In this document: positions 45,201 to 58,494 of the stretch, piece by piece
Layout of the letters: the number at the start of each line of letters is the position of its first letter
Position numbering within the stretch: the first letter of the stretch is position 1
NCBI GenBank assembly: GCA_003952965.2
Contig: CM025853.1
Coordinates: 5,418,015-5,482,014 of the forward strand
Direction of reading: 5' to 3'
DNA: 64,000 nucleotides
From: Morella rubra
Lineage: Eukaryota > Streptophyta > Magnoliopsida > Fagales > Myricaceae
The notes under the pieces: model-generated
Databases searched by the model: none
What the model was told of the DNA's origin: nothing
What the model saw: the letters and a program-made list of their open reading frames with translations, nothing else
Program-made: the position numbers and the translations under genes

Positions 45201-48200
45201 TGGATGGTTCTGCTACATTGGATTCTGATGCTGATAACTGTGGTGAACATTGATCACTTGTCTGCTATTCATGGATTCCATGCATTTGGATAGACAAATT
45301 GGGTCTAAATCTTGATGGTTTCTACATTGCAAAGTTACTGACTAACTTTATAACAATTAGTTCCTTTTGTCATTACTAGAAAAGATGGGACCTTCTCACT
45401 TTACCCATTTTCTTGTGGCCATGGGTGTAGGAGGGATTGAAAACTGAAACAAAACATTAGCATTCATTGGGATTAATGGCTGAAGTTGCCGGAGGTAAGG
45501 CACTCATTATATCCAAGGAGGAAAGCTGGAAGACACTCCATGCCCCGTGTTTTGGTAAATTAGACATGGATAGACAAATTGGGTCTAAATCTTGATCTAT
45601 TTTTCCATACATTGCAAAACAAAGTTTACACATGACTCTCTTTATCCCTTTTCATTTGTTCCTTTTGTCATATACTAGGGTATTTGATGTTTCTGGCACC
45701 TTCTCACTTTACCCTTTTCTGGGCCATGGAAGTAGGCTTTTATTGAAATGAAACAAAACATTAGCATTCATTATGATTATATGGCTTGGATACAGCTGCG
45801 CTGACCCCAGCAATATCACATATGATTCTGCTCTACAATTGAATCCCCATGTACATAACCATTAAGCACTTATTTTCAGTAAATTAACATATATGTTGAT
45901 TCATATCCAAGAGTTCTACTCATTAACAATTATGCCGTCTTGTCATTAAAAAGTTTCTTTCATGGAATGGGGATTAAGAAAATAGTTTTAAAACAAACTG
46001 GTTTTCACGTACATTGAAAGTACCAGGTGCTTATGTTATTGGTTCTTTGTTGTCACTCTTATTTTCTTTCAATGAAAATAGACTTTTCCTTAGCTCATAG
46101 GTCTCGGTTTATATATACTCTGCCATTGATGGTGACTCTCTCTCTCTCTCTCTCTTTCTATGTTGTTGTCCTCATAATCTTCCCCTCCTTCCTCTTTTGG
46201 AATAATCTGTGTTCTTGCACAGTGGCTGAGCCAGGATTTTTCTCTTGAGGGGGCAGCTTAATAGAGTAATCCATCAATAAATTTCAAACTAAATGTTAAA
46301 AAACACCTATTCACAAGCACTAAACACAATATATGTTATTGATTCTATTAGCCGAAAAAATACAATACGATTTTGTTAATCAAGACTATAGGGCACAAAT
46401 TCAGTACATAAAACCACAAATTTAAATTTAATATTAGCACAAGGTATTAAATTTGAAGCTATTTAATAAATTTATAAATCTATGAATATCAGTAAACAAT
46501 GCACTGATGAGAAGAAGAAGCTCAATTTACTGAGTTTTTGAGATCAATGAAAACAGCAAAAGCACTGGAGGTTTGATGTGTAGGATATAGTAGAAGATGT
46601 AACAAAAGTGAAGAGAGTTTAATTGCTCAGCAAAAAAAAAAAGAGAGTTTAATTGCAAAAAGAAATTGAGAATTGACAACTGGCAAATAGAGAAGAAAAT
46701 GAACAAATAAAAGGAGAATATGTATGATTATATGATAAGCGAAAGATTTATTATTAGTATTCTTTTACCTTTGAAAAGCCAACTTTAGTTTCAAGAACAA
46801 TTGGTGATGCCCTTTGGTTTTGGTTGAGATTTGCATGTTGGGGCTACAGACCCATGCATACACAATCGGTGATGTTTGGAAATTTTTTTGTTCCCATTTA
46901 CATTGCAATTTAGAAGGAGGAGGAGCCTATTTCTTCTTTTATTTGCTTTAACGTAGTGACTGAAGGGGGGAGGCAATTGTTTTTTTTTGTTTGGGGAGGG
47001 CCCTACGTCTCCGCCACTGTTCTTGCATTAATTTTGTGTGGTAATTTGAAGCTAATAAAATAAGTGATTGGCAAAATGTGACAAATGAGACTCGTTGGCA
47101 TTTAACAAAACAATGTGTAATACGTAGTTTCTTAAGATCAGCAATCGTGGGATATCACAGCAGTTGACTAATTGTTTACATTGCTTCTCTCCTCTGTGTC
47201 AAGTAGGCTTAGGTTTGGAATTATGTTGTCAGTTCAATGTAATAGAGATATACGCATCTCCTTCTCTAATTTGAATTCTCTCAGCACGCCCCTTGTGGTT
47301 TGGGAAATGAAATTCAGATTTTTAATTAGTTCAGTTCTCTGCCTTTGTTTAAGTGCCAATGTGTAAGTTTTAATCCGGTTCCAGAAAGAGAGGTGACCGG
47401 AGAAGTCATGTCCTAGGCTTAAAGCCGCAATATGCTGAGCTTGGCTTCACATACCAAGTGTTATATGGCATCTGTTTTGTTTTCTTACTAGTGTATACAT
47501 TTTCACTAGTGAGGCTGGGCGGAAGTTAGAGAGTTTAGGAGTTTATGCGTATTGCTTACAAACTTTGGATTTGATCAACAGACATCTAATTCAATGTAGG
47601 TACAGAATTTATATTTTGGCATTTTCTGATGTTCTTTCAAACTTCTATTCTCTGGTCTATGTATTGGGACTTATCCTATTAAGCTGATTTATCTTGGGCC
47701 TTACTGATATCTTGATAATTTCTTTTCTTGTGTATTTAAGCTCATCCAATAAAATATTTTGCTTACAGCATAATCTGTATTGCAGGCAAGGATGCTGGAA
47801 GCAACCATTGAAATGACAAGGAAAGAGATTGAGGATCCAACTGAAGTAGAAATTGAGCTCAAGCGAAGGCTTGGTCAGATGACTGACCATTTAATTCAGA
47901 AGCAAGCCCAGGTTTGTCTTCCACTTTCTTTTGAACTGGGGACGAACTAAATTCAATTACAGTGGCTGGATTCTAGATACTGTACTGCTGAGATTAATTT
48001 TGAACTTTGAGAGGGACTGGAGCCATAAACGTTTGCTAGCAAATACTAAAGATTTCAGTTTTAGATCATTTACCTGACAGTACTTACCAAGAAAAAGTAT
48101 TCCAAGTATATCTACCACGAATTGTAATGTGTTGAGAGCAATTTTTTCAGTGTTGTCATTTTTCTTTTTACTCCAAATGATCAGTGGCATGGATCTTGCT

Positions 48201-48984
48201 TCCAGGCTTGGCATCAAGGATCCTTTCCTTATGATTAAGGCTCCTGGTTTTTATTTTTTTGGCGTATTATCATCATGCTGGATATGCTTCTCTGTAATGC
48301 AGCTATGGTCTAGCTCTAGTGTTAGGAAACTTCTTCTTTGTATGGATAACATAAATTGTCTTAGGGCAGCAGAGTTGCTTTTTTATTTTCTTTCTAGCAC
48401 TGGCTACATGATGTATTAACTTGAAATACGGATTACCCCACAAGAGAATCAAGATGTCAAATGTCTGTGTAAAGGTCGTCACATATTTGATTCTTATTAT
48501 TCAACCAGGTTGAGGCTCTCTCCTCTGAGAAGGCGACTCTTCAGTTCAGAATTGAGGTACGCTGTCACTCTACAGACTAGTTTCTAGTGCTAACTTCTAT
48601 GTGAAGAGAACTTAATGCCTTCATACATTCTGATAGGCGGTTTCGAGGTGGCTAGATGAAAACAAGTCCAGTGCGTCATCAAGAGACTTGGAATCAGGAA
48701 CGTGGGCGCTCTCAGAATCAAAGTTTGGGCCTCTGGTTCGTGACAGGATCCGTTCAGGCAGGAAACACTTGGGATCATTGGTTCAGCAGTTGGATGCAAT
48801 TTTCTTGGCTGGTGAGGTATTTCTGAGGAGGAACTCCAAAGCGCAGTTGTGGTCTTTGGTTTACCTTTTATGCCTTCACTTCTGGGTCATTTATATTTTT
48901 ATGTCTCATTCTCAAGAATCAAATGGGGCAAAATCTGGGGCTGTCATATCCTTGGAAAACATCAATAACACTTCAGGTGTATGA
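39243..48984 (+). CDS. GC2: golgin candidate 2 (golgin-84-like coiled-coil protein)
   Basis: Ten exons join in frame to 699 aa: 39243-39296, 39631-40779, 41910-42020, 42217-42276, 43521-43578, 44392-44444, 44633-44725, 47786-47911, 48509-48556 and 48637-48984. It starts MANWISSKLKAAESILHQID, the N terminus of Arabidopsis GC2. A Ser/Pro-rich disordered region (about 60-340) with a run of S, D and E is followed by a coiled coil starting at REEKKRRREKILAEK (about 355 on), including ELRRRIS and RGIEIEREILEAEY. Near the C terminus AQLWSLVYLLCLHFWVIYIF is a single membrane segment, the tail-anchor typical of golgin-84/CASP-type Golgi tethers. It should tether vesicles at the Golgi. Intron 7 is 3.1 kb and has taken a hAT element and a tandem duplication. 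Confidence 0.94.
45290..45786 (+). repeat. diverged tandem duplication in golgin intron 7
   Basis: A segment starting ggatagacaaattgggtcta occurs at about 45290 and again at about 45568. Both continue through ttccttttgtcat, accttctcactttaccc and aaacattagcattcatt, giving a period near 280 bp. Confidence 0.8.
46220..47019. mobile_element. hAT-like non-autonomous element in golgin intron 7
   Basis: The left end is CAGTGGCTGAGCCAGG and the right end in reverse is CAGTGGCGGAGACG. A perfect 8-bp duplication, ttcttgca, lies at 46212-46219 and 47020-47027. The element is 800 bp, non-coding, and shares its ends with the copies at 367, 6948 and 63001. It does not disturb the flanking splice sites. 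Confidence 0.88.
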
Positions 48985-51728
48985 TTTTTATTTTTATAGC
49001 AGGAGTACGATTTTTTTTTTTATATATGGTGCTTCTTCATTACTATTTGATTGCCTCGGCTTTTGAGGGGTATTCATTTGCTAGCTTGGGTTATACTGTA
49101 TGGTACCAGTCCTCCCGGGCCCTCCAGACATCCAGTAACACCCTGGATTGGCTGGACATAAGGGGATATCCATGTAGGGATGTAATTTTTTTTTTTTTAA
49201 GGCGTAGGGATGTAATTATTTGCACATGATTGAAACCACAAACCGATGCTATACAAAAACATGTGCCCTCAACGAGCGGTTCCTTGCTTATTTTTCCACT
49301 AAGATTTGAACTTGGACTATTCTTACGCGAAAATCGAATTAATCATCGTGATAATAAAAGCATATAATTACTCCAATGTGGATGAGAAACGTTCTATGGT
49401 TTTACTGAGATAGGCGGCAACAAAGACTAAGGGGTATAATTATACCATGAAAAGAATGCAATTAGCCTAGTCATGGAAAGTTCAAATATCAATCATGAGA
49501 AGGGGAGCTGAGGAACCATTGTGGATAACCTGTAATCACAAAGTGGGTGACACAAGATAACTAGATGATGATTTGAACAAGAAAGCTCAGGTAATGAAAT
49601 CAAAAGATACTGATGAATATGAGAAGTTGTCACAACCGACTTAGGCTGAAACCAAGAGTCCGATTCCATCAGGGGGAGGTAGAGGACAGCAATATAATTC
49701 TGTGTCGACCTTGTTTCTTGTTTGATCCCAGCTTCCTCTTAAAGGCAGGAGCCGTAGAGTTTCTTGGCCGGCGCGTGGGGTGCGCCGTTTGTTCTAGATT
49801 TTTTTATTTTCTTTTCAGTGTATGTACTTTTCATTTTTTTGTCTGCTCTGGGCCTGAGTACCTTGTAACACTGAAAGGTTATGCTCAGACGACACCGTCT
49901 CTGCTGAGAGTCTGGTTCACCTATTAGAACTTCTGCCGTATTTTAATCCCCATGATAAAATACAGATTTCCTTTCTTTGCTTTTAAAAAAAAAAAACCAA
50001 ACAAGCCGGACAACTAGTACCACAGTTTTTGGTTTTTATAGACGGTTTGTTTGTCGGGCTGTTTCCATTCTCCAGCTTCGGAATATTAAGATTTTTGAGT
50101 TGTTAGGAGACAATACTTGCTTGACTTTCAGTAAGGGACAATTTACTCTCACGAGTCTATGCACGCACACAGAGAGAGAAAGAGAGACAGAGAGACAGAT
50201 GAACTGCATGCATATTACTACAGGAGAAGAGGAAGAAGAAAGCAAAGATAACTATGAAAACTGTCGCATTTTGAGCACAAATTAACCCATCATATGAACA
50301 TGTTTTACAATGAATCTTGTTGGGGACAAGGCATGTAACCAATCAGTACTTAATCCCCCGTAGTCTCTCATTGAAAAAAAAGAAAAAAAAAAAAAAAAGA
50401 CGATGAACCATATATCCATCAGAACATAAGAAAATGAAACACTACGAGGAAAAGAATCCTAAGGCCCTAATGCATCTTCACTACCTTGCTGCTTTCTCCT
50501 TGGCTCGATCTACACCTTGCATAGATTTTAAATGCCTCGAAGCAAACACAAAGTGGCAAAATTTGCAAAAACAGAAAAGAAATACACTGCCAATCAAAAC
50601 CTTAAACCATACAACAATTTCACAACTTCATGACTCTTATTCAAAGTCCACTAAATTTCACAGACAGTATCTGCCTTAAGGAAGACAAAGCATGAATGGC
50701 GTGATTAACTCTCAAAGTCAAATAATCCAGAATAATGCATTTCAATCTTACCAAAAGGTTAAACTACAGTATGATGTCACCATTCTCCTGACCATCTCGC
50801 TGTTCAATTCAATTTGGTAGGTTCATAAGTTTATATGTTGTGTTGATATTTTCTGTTGACGAATGCCAGAAAAGTTCGGCAGAAAGCTTAAAACCTATGG
50901 AATTGGACCACCCAACGACTGAAAACAAATTTCATACATTCATGAAGATATACTTTCAGAACACGGATTTCTCTTTACATGTTTAGGACAGCAAAAGCAC
51001 TTAGAATTCTGCTAATTTAACCTTAGGAGACCGAATTGGACTATCCATGAGGTTCAGATTATGGGAAGTTGCCTATGACTAGTTAAAGTTTTGGTTTCAA
51101 AGCAATCGGACTAGGAACATGCATCCTTGAGCATACAGTTGCCCAATTACTTTCCTCTCTGCTTCTTTCTTTAGAAAGATTGCTGGGACATTCAGCGGTT
51201 TACTAAAATATGCTCCAACGAAGACCTCAAGGTTTCACAAATTGCTTTGTAATGATCAACAGCTTGCCCTGTTCGAACAAGTTCTACGATCCATCTCATC
51301 AGAGCACATTCAATGCTCATTCAAAAGCCACAGCGAAACCCGTCTTATAATTAAGGCCATTCTAATGCCAGTTTCCATCACATAGTGGGGCAATTTTTAG
51401 GATTTTTTCGAAGGGACTGTGAATATAAATTTTCCTTACTAATATTAGCAGCCTTGGTAAGGTATTGGATCACTCAAGAGCTTCTTGGAGACAAAAGTAA
51501 GTCCTTCTTGAGAGAGAAGAAAGGCAAAAGTTCTCACCTTGAGAGTTTTTTAATGAAGCATTGGACTCAATGGTGAAGTTTTTTATTGAGTGTGTTGTCT
51601 CTAGAAACCATCTCAGTAACTAAAACCGTTTTGAGATCAATTCTTCAATATGGTGGATATGAAGTCCATATTAAGGAATGGGAAGAAGCTGAGATGTTAG
51701 TGAGTGTCGCGTGATGCATCATAGATTT

Positions 51729-52294
51729 CAAAAGCAAAATACCAATTGGTGAATAGGCACAAGCAGTACAGCGTGATCTCAGAGGAATCAAGCTATTTGA
51801 CAAGTCTAAGCAAGTGCAATGAGCCTTGCACTTATTTCTTTAATCTTAGATATTCCTTCAGTTGTACTATGTCATGTGTTTTTCCCTGGTAGGTAAGTTT
51901 TTTAACACTGCAGAATTTTGTGTGATGTTTCGATTGTGTGATTTATATGATTATTCAAATTAAATTACATCCATGAGAATAGTCTCATATATGCACTAAG
52001 ATATGATTATTCAAAAGCAAAATACCAATTGGTATATATGCACGAGCAGTACAGCGTGATCTCAGAGGAATCAAGATATTTGACAAGTCTAAGCAAGTGC
52101 AATGAGCCTTGCACTTATTTCTTTAATCTTAGATATTCCTTCAGTTGTACTATGTCATGTGGTTTTCCCTGGTAGTCAAGTTTTTTAACACTGCAGAATT
52201 TTGTGTGATGTTTCGATCGTGTGATTTATATGATTATTCAAATTAAATTACATCCATGAGAATAGTCTCATATATGCACTAATATATCTATTGA
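51729..52294 (+). repeat. 283-bp tandem duplication, near identical
   Basis: Unit 1 is 51729-52011 and unit 2 starts at 52012, both beginning caaaagcaaaataccaattg. Only a handful of differences are visible by eye (for example gaatag/tatata and gtag-gtaag/gtag-tcaag), so this is a recent event. Confidence 0.92.
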
Positions 52295-52667
52295 GTTTTC
52301 TATTATGGACTGTAATTGATTAAGCATGTGTTACACATGACACTTGCAAAGAACCAAGCAAATTCGTTGGTGTCGTAAACACGACCTGTTCCCTCTCCAT
52401 AAGTCCAGTTGATTTAACTCATTAAAATCTTCATCGCCACCTTCATTAGGTTGTTGTAGACAGGGTGTGAGGCATATATAACTAAAAGTTCTTTTGGCTG
52501 TCTTTGTTTGGTCGGGAACCCAAGATGATGAGGACTTTACCGTTGTTATAATATTTTTCAGAAAAATGCACTCAATGTCACATCCTTCAGTTACTGTGTA
52601 TTACTGTTCATATGAAAAAAGTTAGGTATTCATAACTGAGAGCAATTGGGAAATGGAAGGAGACGGA

Positions 52668-52701
52668 GGGGGGGGGGGGGGGGAGGGGGGGGGGGGGGGG
52701 G
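52668..52701 (+). repeat. interrupted poly-G tract
   Basis: Sixteen G, one A, then seventeen G. The plus strand has the potential to form a G-quadruplex. Exact length in homopolymers is often unreliable in assemblies. Confidence 0.85.
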
Positions 52702-53632
52702 TGCAAACAGATGACCAGGTCAAGATCAGGAAGTAATCCGAAGCATGTTCAATATACCCTCACATGAAGTAAAGTTTGGAGATCGGAGACAGAAAACGGA
52801 TGACAAGCAAAAATGACCAAGGGAAAAGCAGCAAGATAGGAGAGGGAAAAAACGAATGATGAGGGAAGGATCGAGAAGTAACTTATAGCAAATTCTGAAA
52901 ACCTTAGAGCAGTTAAGGGAATGTTAACAAGATACGAAATGCAGCAAAAGATGAAAAGGGAAAGATCAGGAAGCAACTTGCGGGATATTCTATGTAACAT
53001 TGGACAAGGTAAAGTTTGAAGGGTAGAACTGGACGCCCTTACAATTTGTGATTCTCATTCATTTTTATTTTGTATGATTTGTTTCTCGTTTTTCAACTCC
53101 AAATCAATTTAGTCATAAACCAAATGGCTTTTTTACTTGTTTTCTATATGCAAAATAATTCTATGAGGCACAGTACGCAAGATGTATACAAGGGGAACCC
53201 TAATTGAAAAAGTAATTCCTAAGATCCAAGATCTCCACCAGACTGATAAGTTCAAGTAAGAAAAGAAAGCCGTAGCTTTCCATGGAAAATCCCAGGACCA
53301 GATCCTATCCTCACAAAGATTCTTTTTCTTTTGATGGTCGAGAAGACCATTTAAGGCCCAAATATGAAACTTCTAGAACTGAGCATGTGAGAGACTACGA
53401 AGAAGATGGAAAAAGACTAAAACAATTCAACAATAGGCACTCCTTATAATGATATAGGGTATTTCATTTGTCTGGAAAAATACATATTAAGCTTGAAGCA
53501 CCATCAGATATTGCATGACTAATGATGATCAGAACATGCACCAAAGTATCTTGTTCAAGCCCTACTTAGATAACTATGGTGAGTAGAGCAAGTCTCTTAT
53601 CACAGTCAATGCATTTGCAGAAAAATTGAGTC

Positions 53633-56600
53633 TCACCAGTTTAAACCTTCTTGAGGAAGACTACGATTGTAGAGAGGAAGTTCAAAGAGAAATGTTGTTT
53701 TGAACCATGAAGGCAAATTGTCATAAAGTACTGGAGGCAGTAGAATCAGAGGGCTGCAGCATAATAAGTTGAGCTCAGTTACTTTCTCCTCCCAAAATAC
53801 ACTCAATCAAAAACATTAGAAAAGGTCATAATCAATAACATCAGAAAGATGATCATGACCTGGTTGCTCTTTTATAATGCCTATATCCAGCAACGTTCCC
53901 AAACTTCTTATCAGCTGATTCCTGTTTCCATCAGACACTATATCTTAAGACAGATTCAGGAACCGGTGTATACAAAAATACATCTGAAGCAAAGAGGCAC
54001 ACACCTCAAGCAACGGTATGCCACTGATGAAAAGAAGCAACAATGTCAGGAAGATTGGACCAAGGATTACAAGCCACTCAGCACCTTCCAGTACTGGTAT
54101 GGAAGCCACAAAAATTCCCCACCAGAGTAGAATCTGAACTCAGTATATACCAAGGTGTTAAATATTTATCAGGAAGGAGATCAAATTAAAATAAACAAAC
54201 TTGTTTGATGATTGACATGTCCATATAAGTACCCTGTTCATGAGGAATGGCTTATGAGTATGTGAGATGTATGAAAGCATATCAAACCAGACTCCATGAA
54301 TCAAAGGAATCACTCTAGTGGCTTCCTCAATAAATTAATAAATCCAGTAAAAAAAGTTAGCAGCCGAGGCCCAAAGAATAATGCATGGTTATAATGGGCT
54401 TCTGTACATTGAACACAATGTCGAATATATTAGTAAGTCCAGCTGGTACCAACTATCAGCAGTTGATGTGCTCTTATAATAAAAGGTGGTAAAGTAAGAG
54501 GAAGAACCAAAATTACTAGTGGCGGAGTCTGCAGCTAGCATGCCAGCCATAACTATGCAGAAGATAGTATCCTTGAATTTGACATTGGTGAAAAAATATA
54601 CTGTAGTGTTTGTAGCATTGTGCATTTTTAAGAGCACAAACAGGTGCATGCATCACCAATTCCAATCAAATGGAGAACTAACCTCCCCAAAATAGTTTGG
54701 ATGACGAGAATATTTCCACAGACCAACGTCGCACCATTTCCCTCTATTTTCTGGAGAGTTTTTGAATACCAATTTTTGTTGATCAGCTGTTGCTTCAGCG
54801 ATAAACCCCGAGGACCACATAATCCAGCCAGTTATGTCCGCAGCCTGGATAGATGGATTTCTGTTGCTTGAATTAACCACTGTGACAGGCAAACTAACAG
54901 TCCACACCCAGACAGCCTGCAGCAAAGGGGGAAAAAAAGGTAAATCACAATTTCGGTGTCAAATTAGGCCACCACAAATCAAAGGTGCCGATCTACAGTA
55001 GTAGCTCAATCCAAATATGTAATACATTTTTTTTTGGGGAGGGGGGGGGATAACCTGAAATATCCAGAATATTGCCAGTTTGCCAAAATTACTACGCATT
55101 TCATCAAAACGTCTATCCTCACCCCACTGCAAGATCCTGATCGCGTCAACCAGAAAGTTAGCCACAACTATGGTGATATCAACGTCATAATGCAATACGC
55201 TGCAACAATGTCGTTATGCTTTGGCCTGCCCCAAGGGACACGAAAATGTAATAGCAGAAATAACAGTAGTAAGTACTAGTAAGTTGAAGTTTCTGGAAGT
55301 ATATAAACTAATTGTACAATATCAAGCACAGTAGAAGTACACAAGAAACACACCAGCGTTAAGGAAATTTTGGAGAACGATAAATATATAGGGAGAAAAA
55401 ATATCAACTGAAAAATCAGTGGAAGAGCTGATAGATTGCTATGGCCTAAACAAAGCAGACGAAAAAGGCACCGAAGGAATGAAGACCTGTAACAAAAAAA
55501 GGACAGGGCCCAAGGTATATGTGAACGGGAGAGAATTTCATGTAACCAATTCGAAGTGTTTGGAAACAAGACCCTTTGTTGAGTCGAGTTTCAAAAAGGA
55601 AATCAAGTTGCACACATAAGGACCACTTGACAATTACACGAATGCATACTGTAGTCTTGCTAGCTAGAGAATTCCATCCTCTCACATCAGAATCAAAATC
55701 TCCAATCGGAGAAGAATTGAGAATATAATAAGAAGTTTTTTTTTTTTTTTACGCAATGCTTCATACCTCATTAACAGAAACACACCCAGACGAAGACCCC
55801 ATATCACCACAAGCAATGTTAAAACTACCTGAAAAACAGAGCAGCAAAGTATTATACAGAGACTGACTTCAGGATCAATAACACACTGGGCCAGATAGCG
55901 TACATAGTGCATTTAAGATATATAAGTTCCAAATTTATTTGTCAAGAACGATCCCGAATAGCATAAGTATCAATCCAAGAGTATTAATCTATTAAAATTC
56001 CAAGTTTACTTAGAACCAAGAGAATAGCACCTGTCTAAAATGCCATGTGCCTTTCAGAACCAGAGTCAATATCGCAATTAAAACAAAATTTGTGCTTCCT
56101 GGAAATAAAAAGAAAAAATAGGAAGAAAAAGTAAAAACTAGAATTAGCATTTAATCGAGAAAACTGACGTTATGATATAGTAGACAACTGAGCAAGAAAA
56201 CTCGTCTATCCAAACAAAATTTTTGCAGGTTAATCTTGTTTCTTTTTTTCGGCGGTAGACGTGATTAAAAAGCTCCCACAAGGAACTCCATGTTCATTTG
56301 TGTTTTCCTACCATTTCTCAGCAACCAAACAAGAACCCAATTGCCTTTCCAAGGTAAATTGGCCAATTCAAGTTCGAGAAAGCAAAGGAGAAGGTAAATG
56401 ATAAGAGAGAAAGAGGAAGATACCTGCAAAGTCAGTGACTTTATCAAATTTGAGAAGAGCCGTAACTATGAAGAACAGAAGCTGGTATCCCACCTGCAAT
56501 ATCCAAACATTTCTTTTTATCTTCAGAAGTCCGAAAACTCACGAGTCAAATGCAGTCGAGGAAAGATATTTTCAGACAGACGAAGGGAGAGAGACAGAGA

Positions 56601-56663
56601 GAAAGAGGTTACAGTGACAATGGCAGTGAGGCCCAAGAAATGGGAGTCGATAACGGTTCCCAT
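53633..56663 (-). CDS. DUF1295 / steroid 5-alpha-reductase-like membrane protein
   Basis: Nine exons on the minus strand join in frame to 292 aa: 56663-56613, 56493-56424, 56098-56031, 55828-55767, 55136-55055, 54916-54683, 54133-54005, 53921-53860 and 53753-53633. The start is MGTVIDSHFLGLTAIVT. Several hydrophobic segments are visible (QLLFFIVTALL, NFVLIAILTLVL, VVLTLLVVIWGL, LGPIFLTLLLLFISGIPLL), so it is a multi-pass membrane protein. The motif YSRHPNYFGE (180-189) and RILQWGEDRRFDEMR are signatures of the DUF1295 family, related to the C-terminal domain of steroid 5-alpha-reductases and ICMT-like enzymes, which bind NADPH or cofactors. The substrate in plants is not known. It matches Arabidopsis At1g18180 in sequence and position. 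Confidence 0.92.
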
Positions 56664-57787
56664 GGCAACGGCGCTCTCTCTTCTCCGTTGTTTATTCCTG
56701 TCTGCAACTGCTTATGTTTGCTTCAGAAGACGTTCGTTTTCTAAAGAATTTTAAGATGGTTTAGAATTCTAGAATTCTAAAGTGGAATTTGTTTTTTAAC
56801 GTCATTTAAAAATAATTGTAGTATTTATATTAATAAAATTAATATTATTTAAAAATTTTTAAAATATAAAAAATTCTTAAAATATAAATGAACCGAATAT
56901 CTTCTTAGTCTGTATAATTATTTTGTTTTGATTGGTCTTGTCTATAGAGGTGATCTTCATTTTGTAAAAAAAAATTATAAGATTTTTAAAATTTTTTATT
57001 ATTTTCAGAGTTTTATAAATTATTGTGTAAAAATTTAAGTATAATTTGAAAAATATTTAATTTTTATAAAAAATTATGTAGAATAAATAATTTAATATAA
57101 TTTTTTAATAAAAAATATTAAAATTTAGTAAAAAAAGTATGAAGAGAATATGTTATATATTTTGTGAATTTTGTTGTATTAGTTTATAACTTACGATATT
57201 TTTAAAGAACATCCTTCTGATAAATCGCAAGTCATTCCATTAAAAAACTAAGTAACATCTGACAGCGGAGATCATGGCATACAATTCTCCATTTTCTATT
57301 TTAAGGGAAGGGGTATGCTTGACGTGCTCTCTTATTTTTCACGGGACTCGGAGGGCTTTTGTGGTTAGGATTCAGCTCAGCTGGCACTTGCCACTTGGGG
57401 TCTTTGCGTCAAACAAATACAACGTTTGAAACTTCCAGACATTCACTCAGAGAGAGAGAGAGAGAGAGAAAAGACAAAAGAAGAAACTTCCAGACAGTCG
57501 CCTAGTTGAATAGTACACATACCTCCTTTTCCATTAATTCTCCAACACAGAATCCAAGAACCCCTTTGCTCTTGTATTGTTTGGTCAAGTCTAATTGGTT
57601 GATCACCTTCCATCTGGATTGTTAGTCTGTTACTTGTCATTTTTTTTTCTTTTTTCTTTTTTTGCAGAGAAAAATAATGATCAAATTTCATTTTGTTCAG
57701 TCCCAGGCAGGTGTAACCAGGGTAGCATCCCAACTAGTTAGGTTCGCATAAAGCAGGTATTCCCCTTTAGACAGTTCGAGATATAGT
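56664..57787. other. upstream region of the DUF1295 gene
   Basis: A short GC-moderate leader next to the start is followed by very AT-rich sequence (56820-57200) and a GA microsatellite (about 57449-57470). The minus frame 57443-57733 is chance. No gene seen. Confidence 0.4.
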
Positions 57788-58463
57788 GTAAGCTTCCGTT
57801 TGTTGTTTAATGGTAAAACTATTATTTTTAGTAAAAAAAAATTATTAAAAACTTTTTATTGAAATATTAAAAAAAAATTAGTATTTGGTTATTCTTTTAA
57901 AATATTTTTAAGAAAAAACTATTGTACATTTATGTAGTTTATATTTTTGACATTTTAGTCCCTCAAATATTGATTTCAACTGTCGGTTTCGAAGTAAGTT
58001 TTTAAGATAAATCGATTTCTTGTCCTATTGTCATTAACCAAATGATGGAATGGTGCTTGCGCAGATTTTAGATATTATCTCAACGTCAATCGTAAGTTGT
58101 CCCATGGCATGAAATTGTTCTCAAAATTTTAATATTTTAGTCTCTAAGGTACTAATTTTAAAGTGAAGGTTCCTGTGGTAGTTCAATTGCCATTAGTCAA
58201 CTAAAGGAGAAGTGCCCACATGGCAGAAGAATATAAAACTACTATGCAATCTTCAAATTCAATTTTTATTTTAAAAAATTTTAATTATAATTTATATATC
58301 ATTTTTTATTTTTAATAAACAAAATTAATAATTTTGTGTTGGATGGGCATTTCGGTCATTTTGGAGGAATCCGCCCTAGGAGGGGCTTGCATCTGATTAG
58401 CTAGTTGGTGAGGCAATAGCTTACCCAGGCAATAATCAGTAGCTGGTCCGAGAGGATGATCAA

Positions 58464-58494
<31 letters not shown>

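Larger units (their letters stand above)
48985..53632. other. intergenic region between convergent golgin and DUF1295 genes
   Basis: This 4.6 kb tail-to-tail gap should hold both 3' untranslated regions. It contains a near-identical 283-bp tandem duplication (51729-52290), an interrupted poly-G tract (52668-52701), an A tract near 50380 and short GA runs near 50170. A 42-codon minus-strand frame (51320-51192) has protein-like composition but no recognised family. Other frames are chance. Confidence 0.45.

Noticed and set aside
54518-54535. agtggcggagtctgc resembling a hAT end
   Set aside because: No matching inverted end or 8-bp duplication was found nearby.
54389-54649. 86-codon minus-strand frame inside the DUF1295 gene
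   Set aside because: It falls in the intron between exons 6 and 7; the real exon 7 (54133-54005) continues the protein in frame and this frame does not resemble the family.
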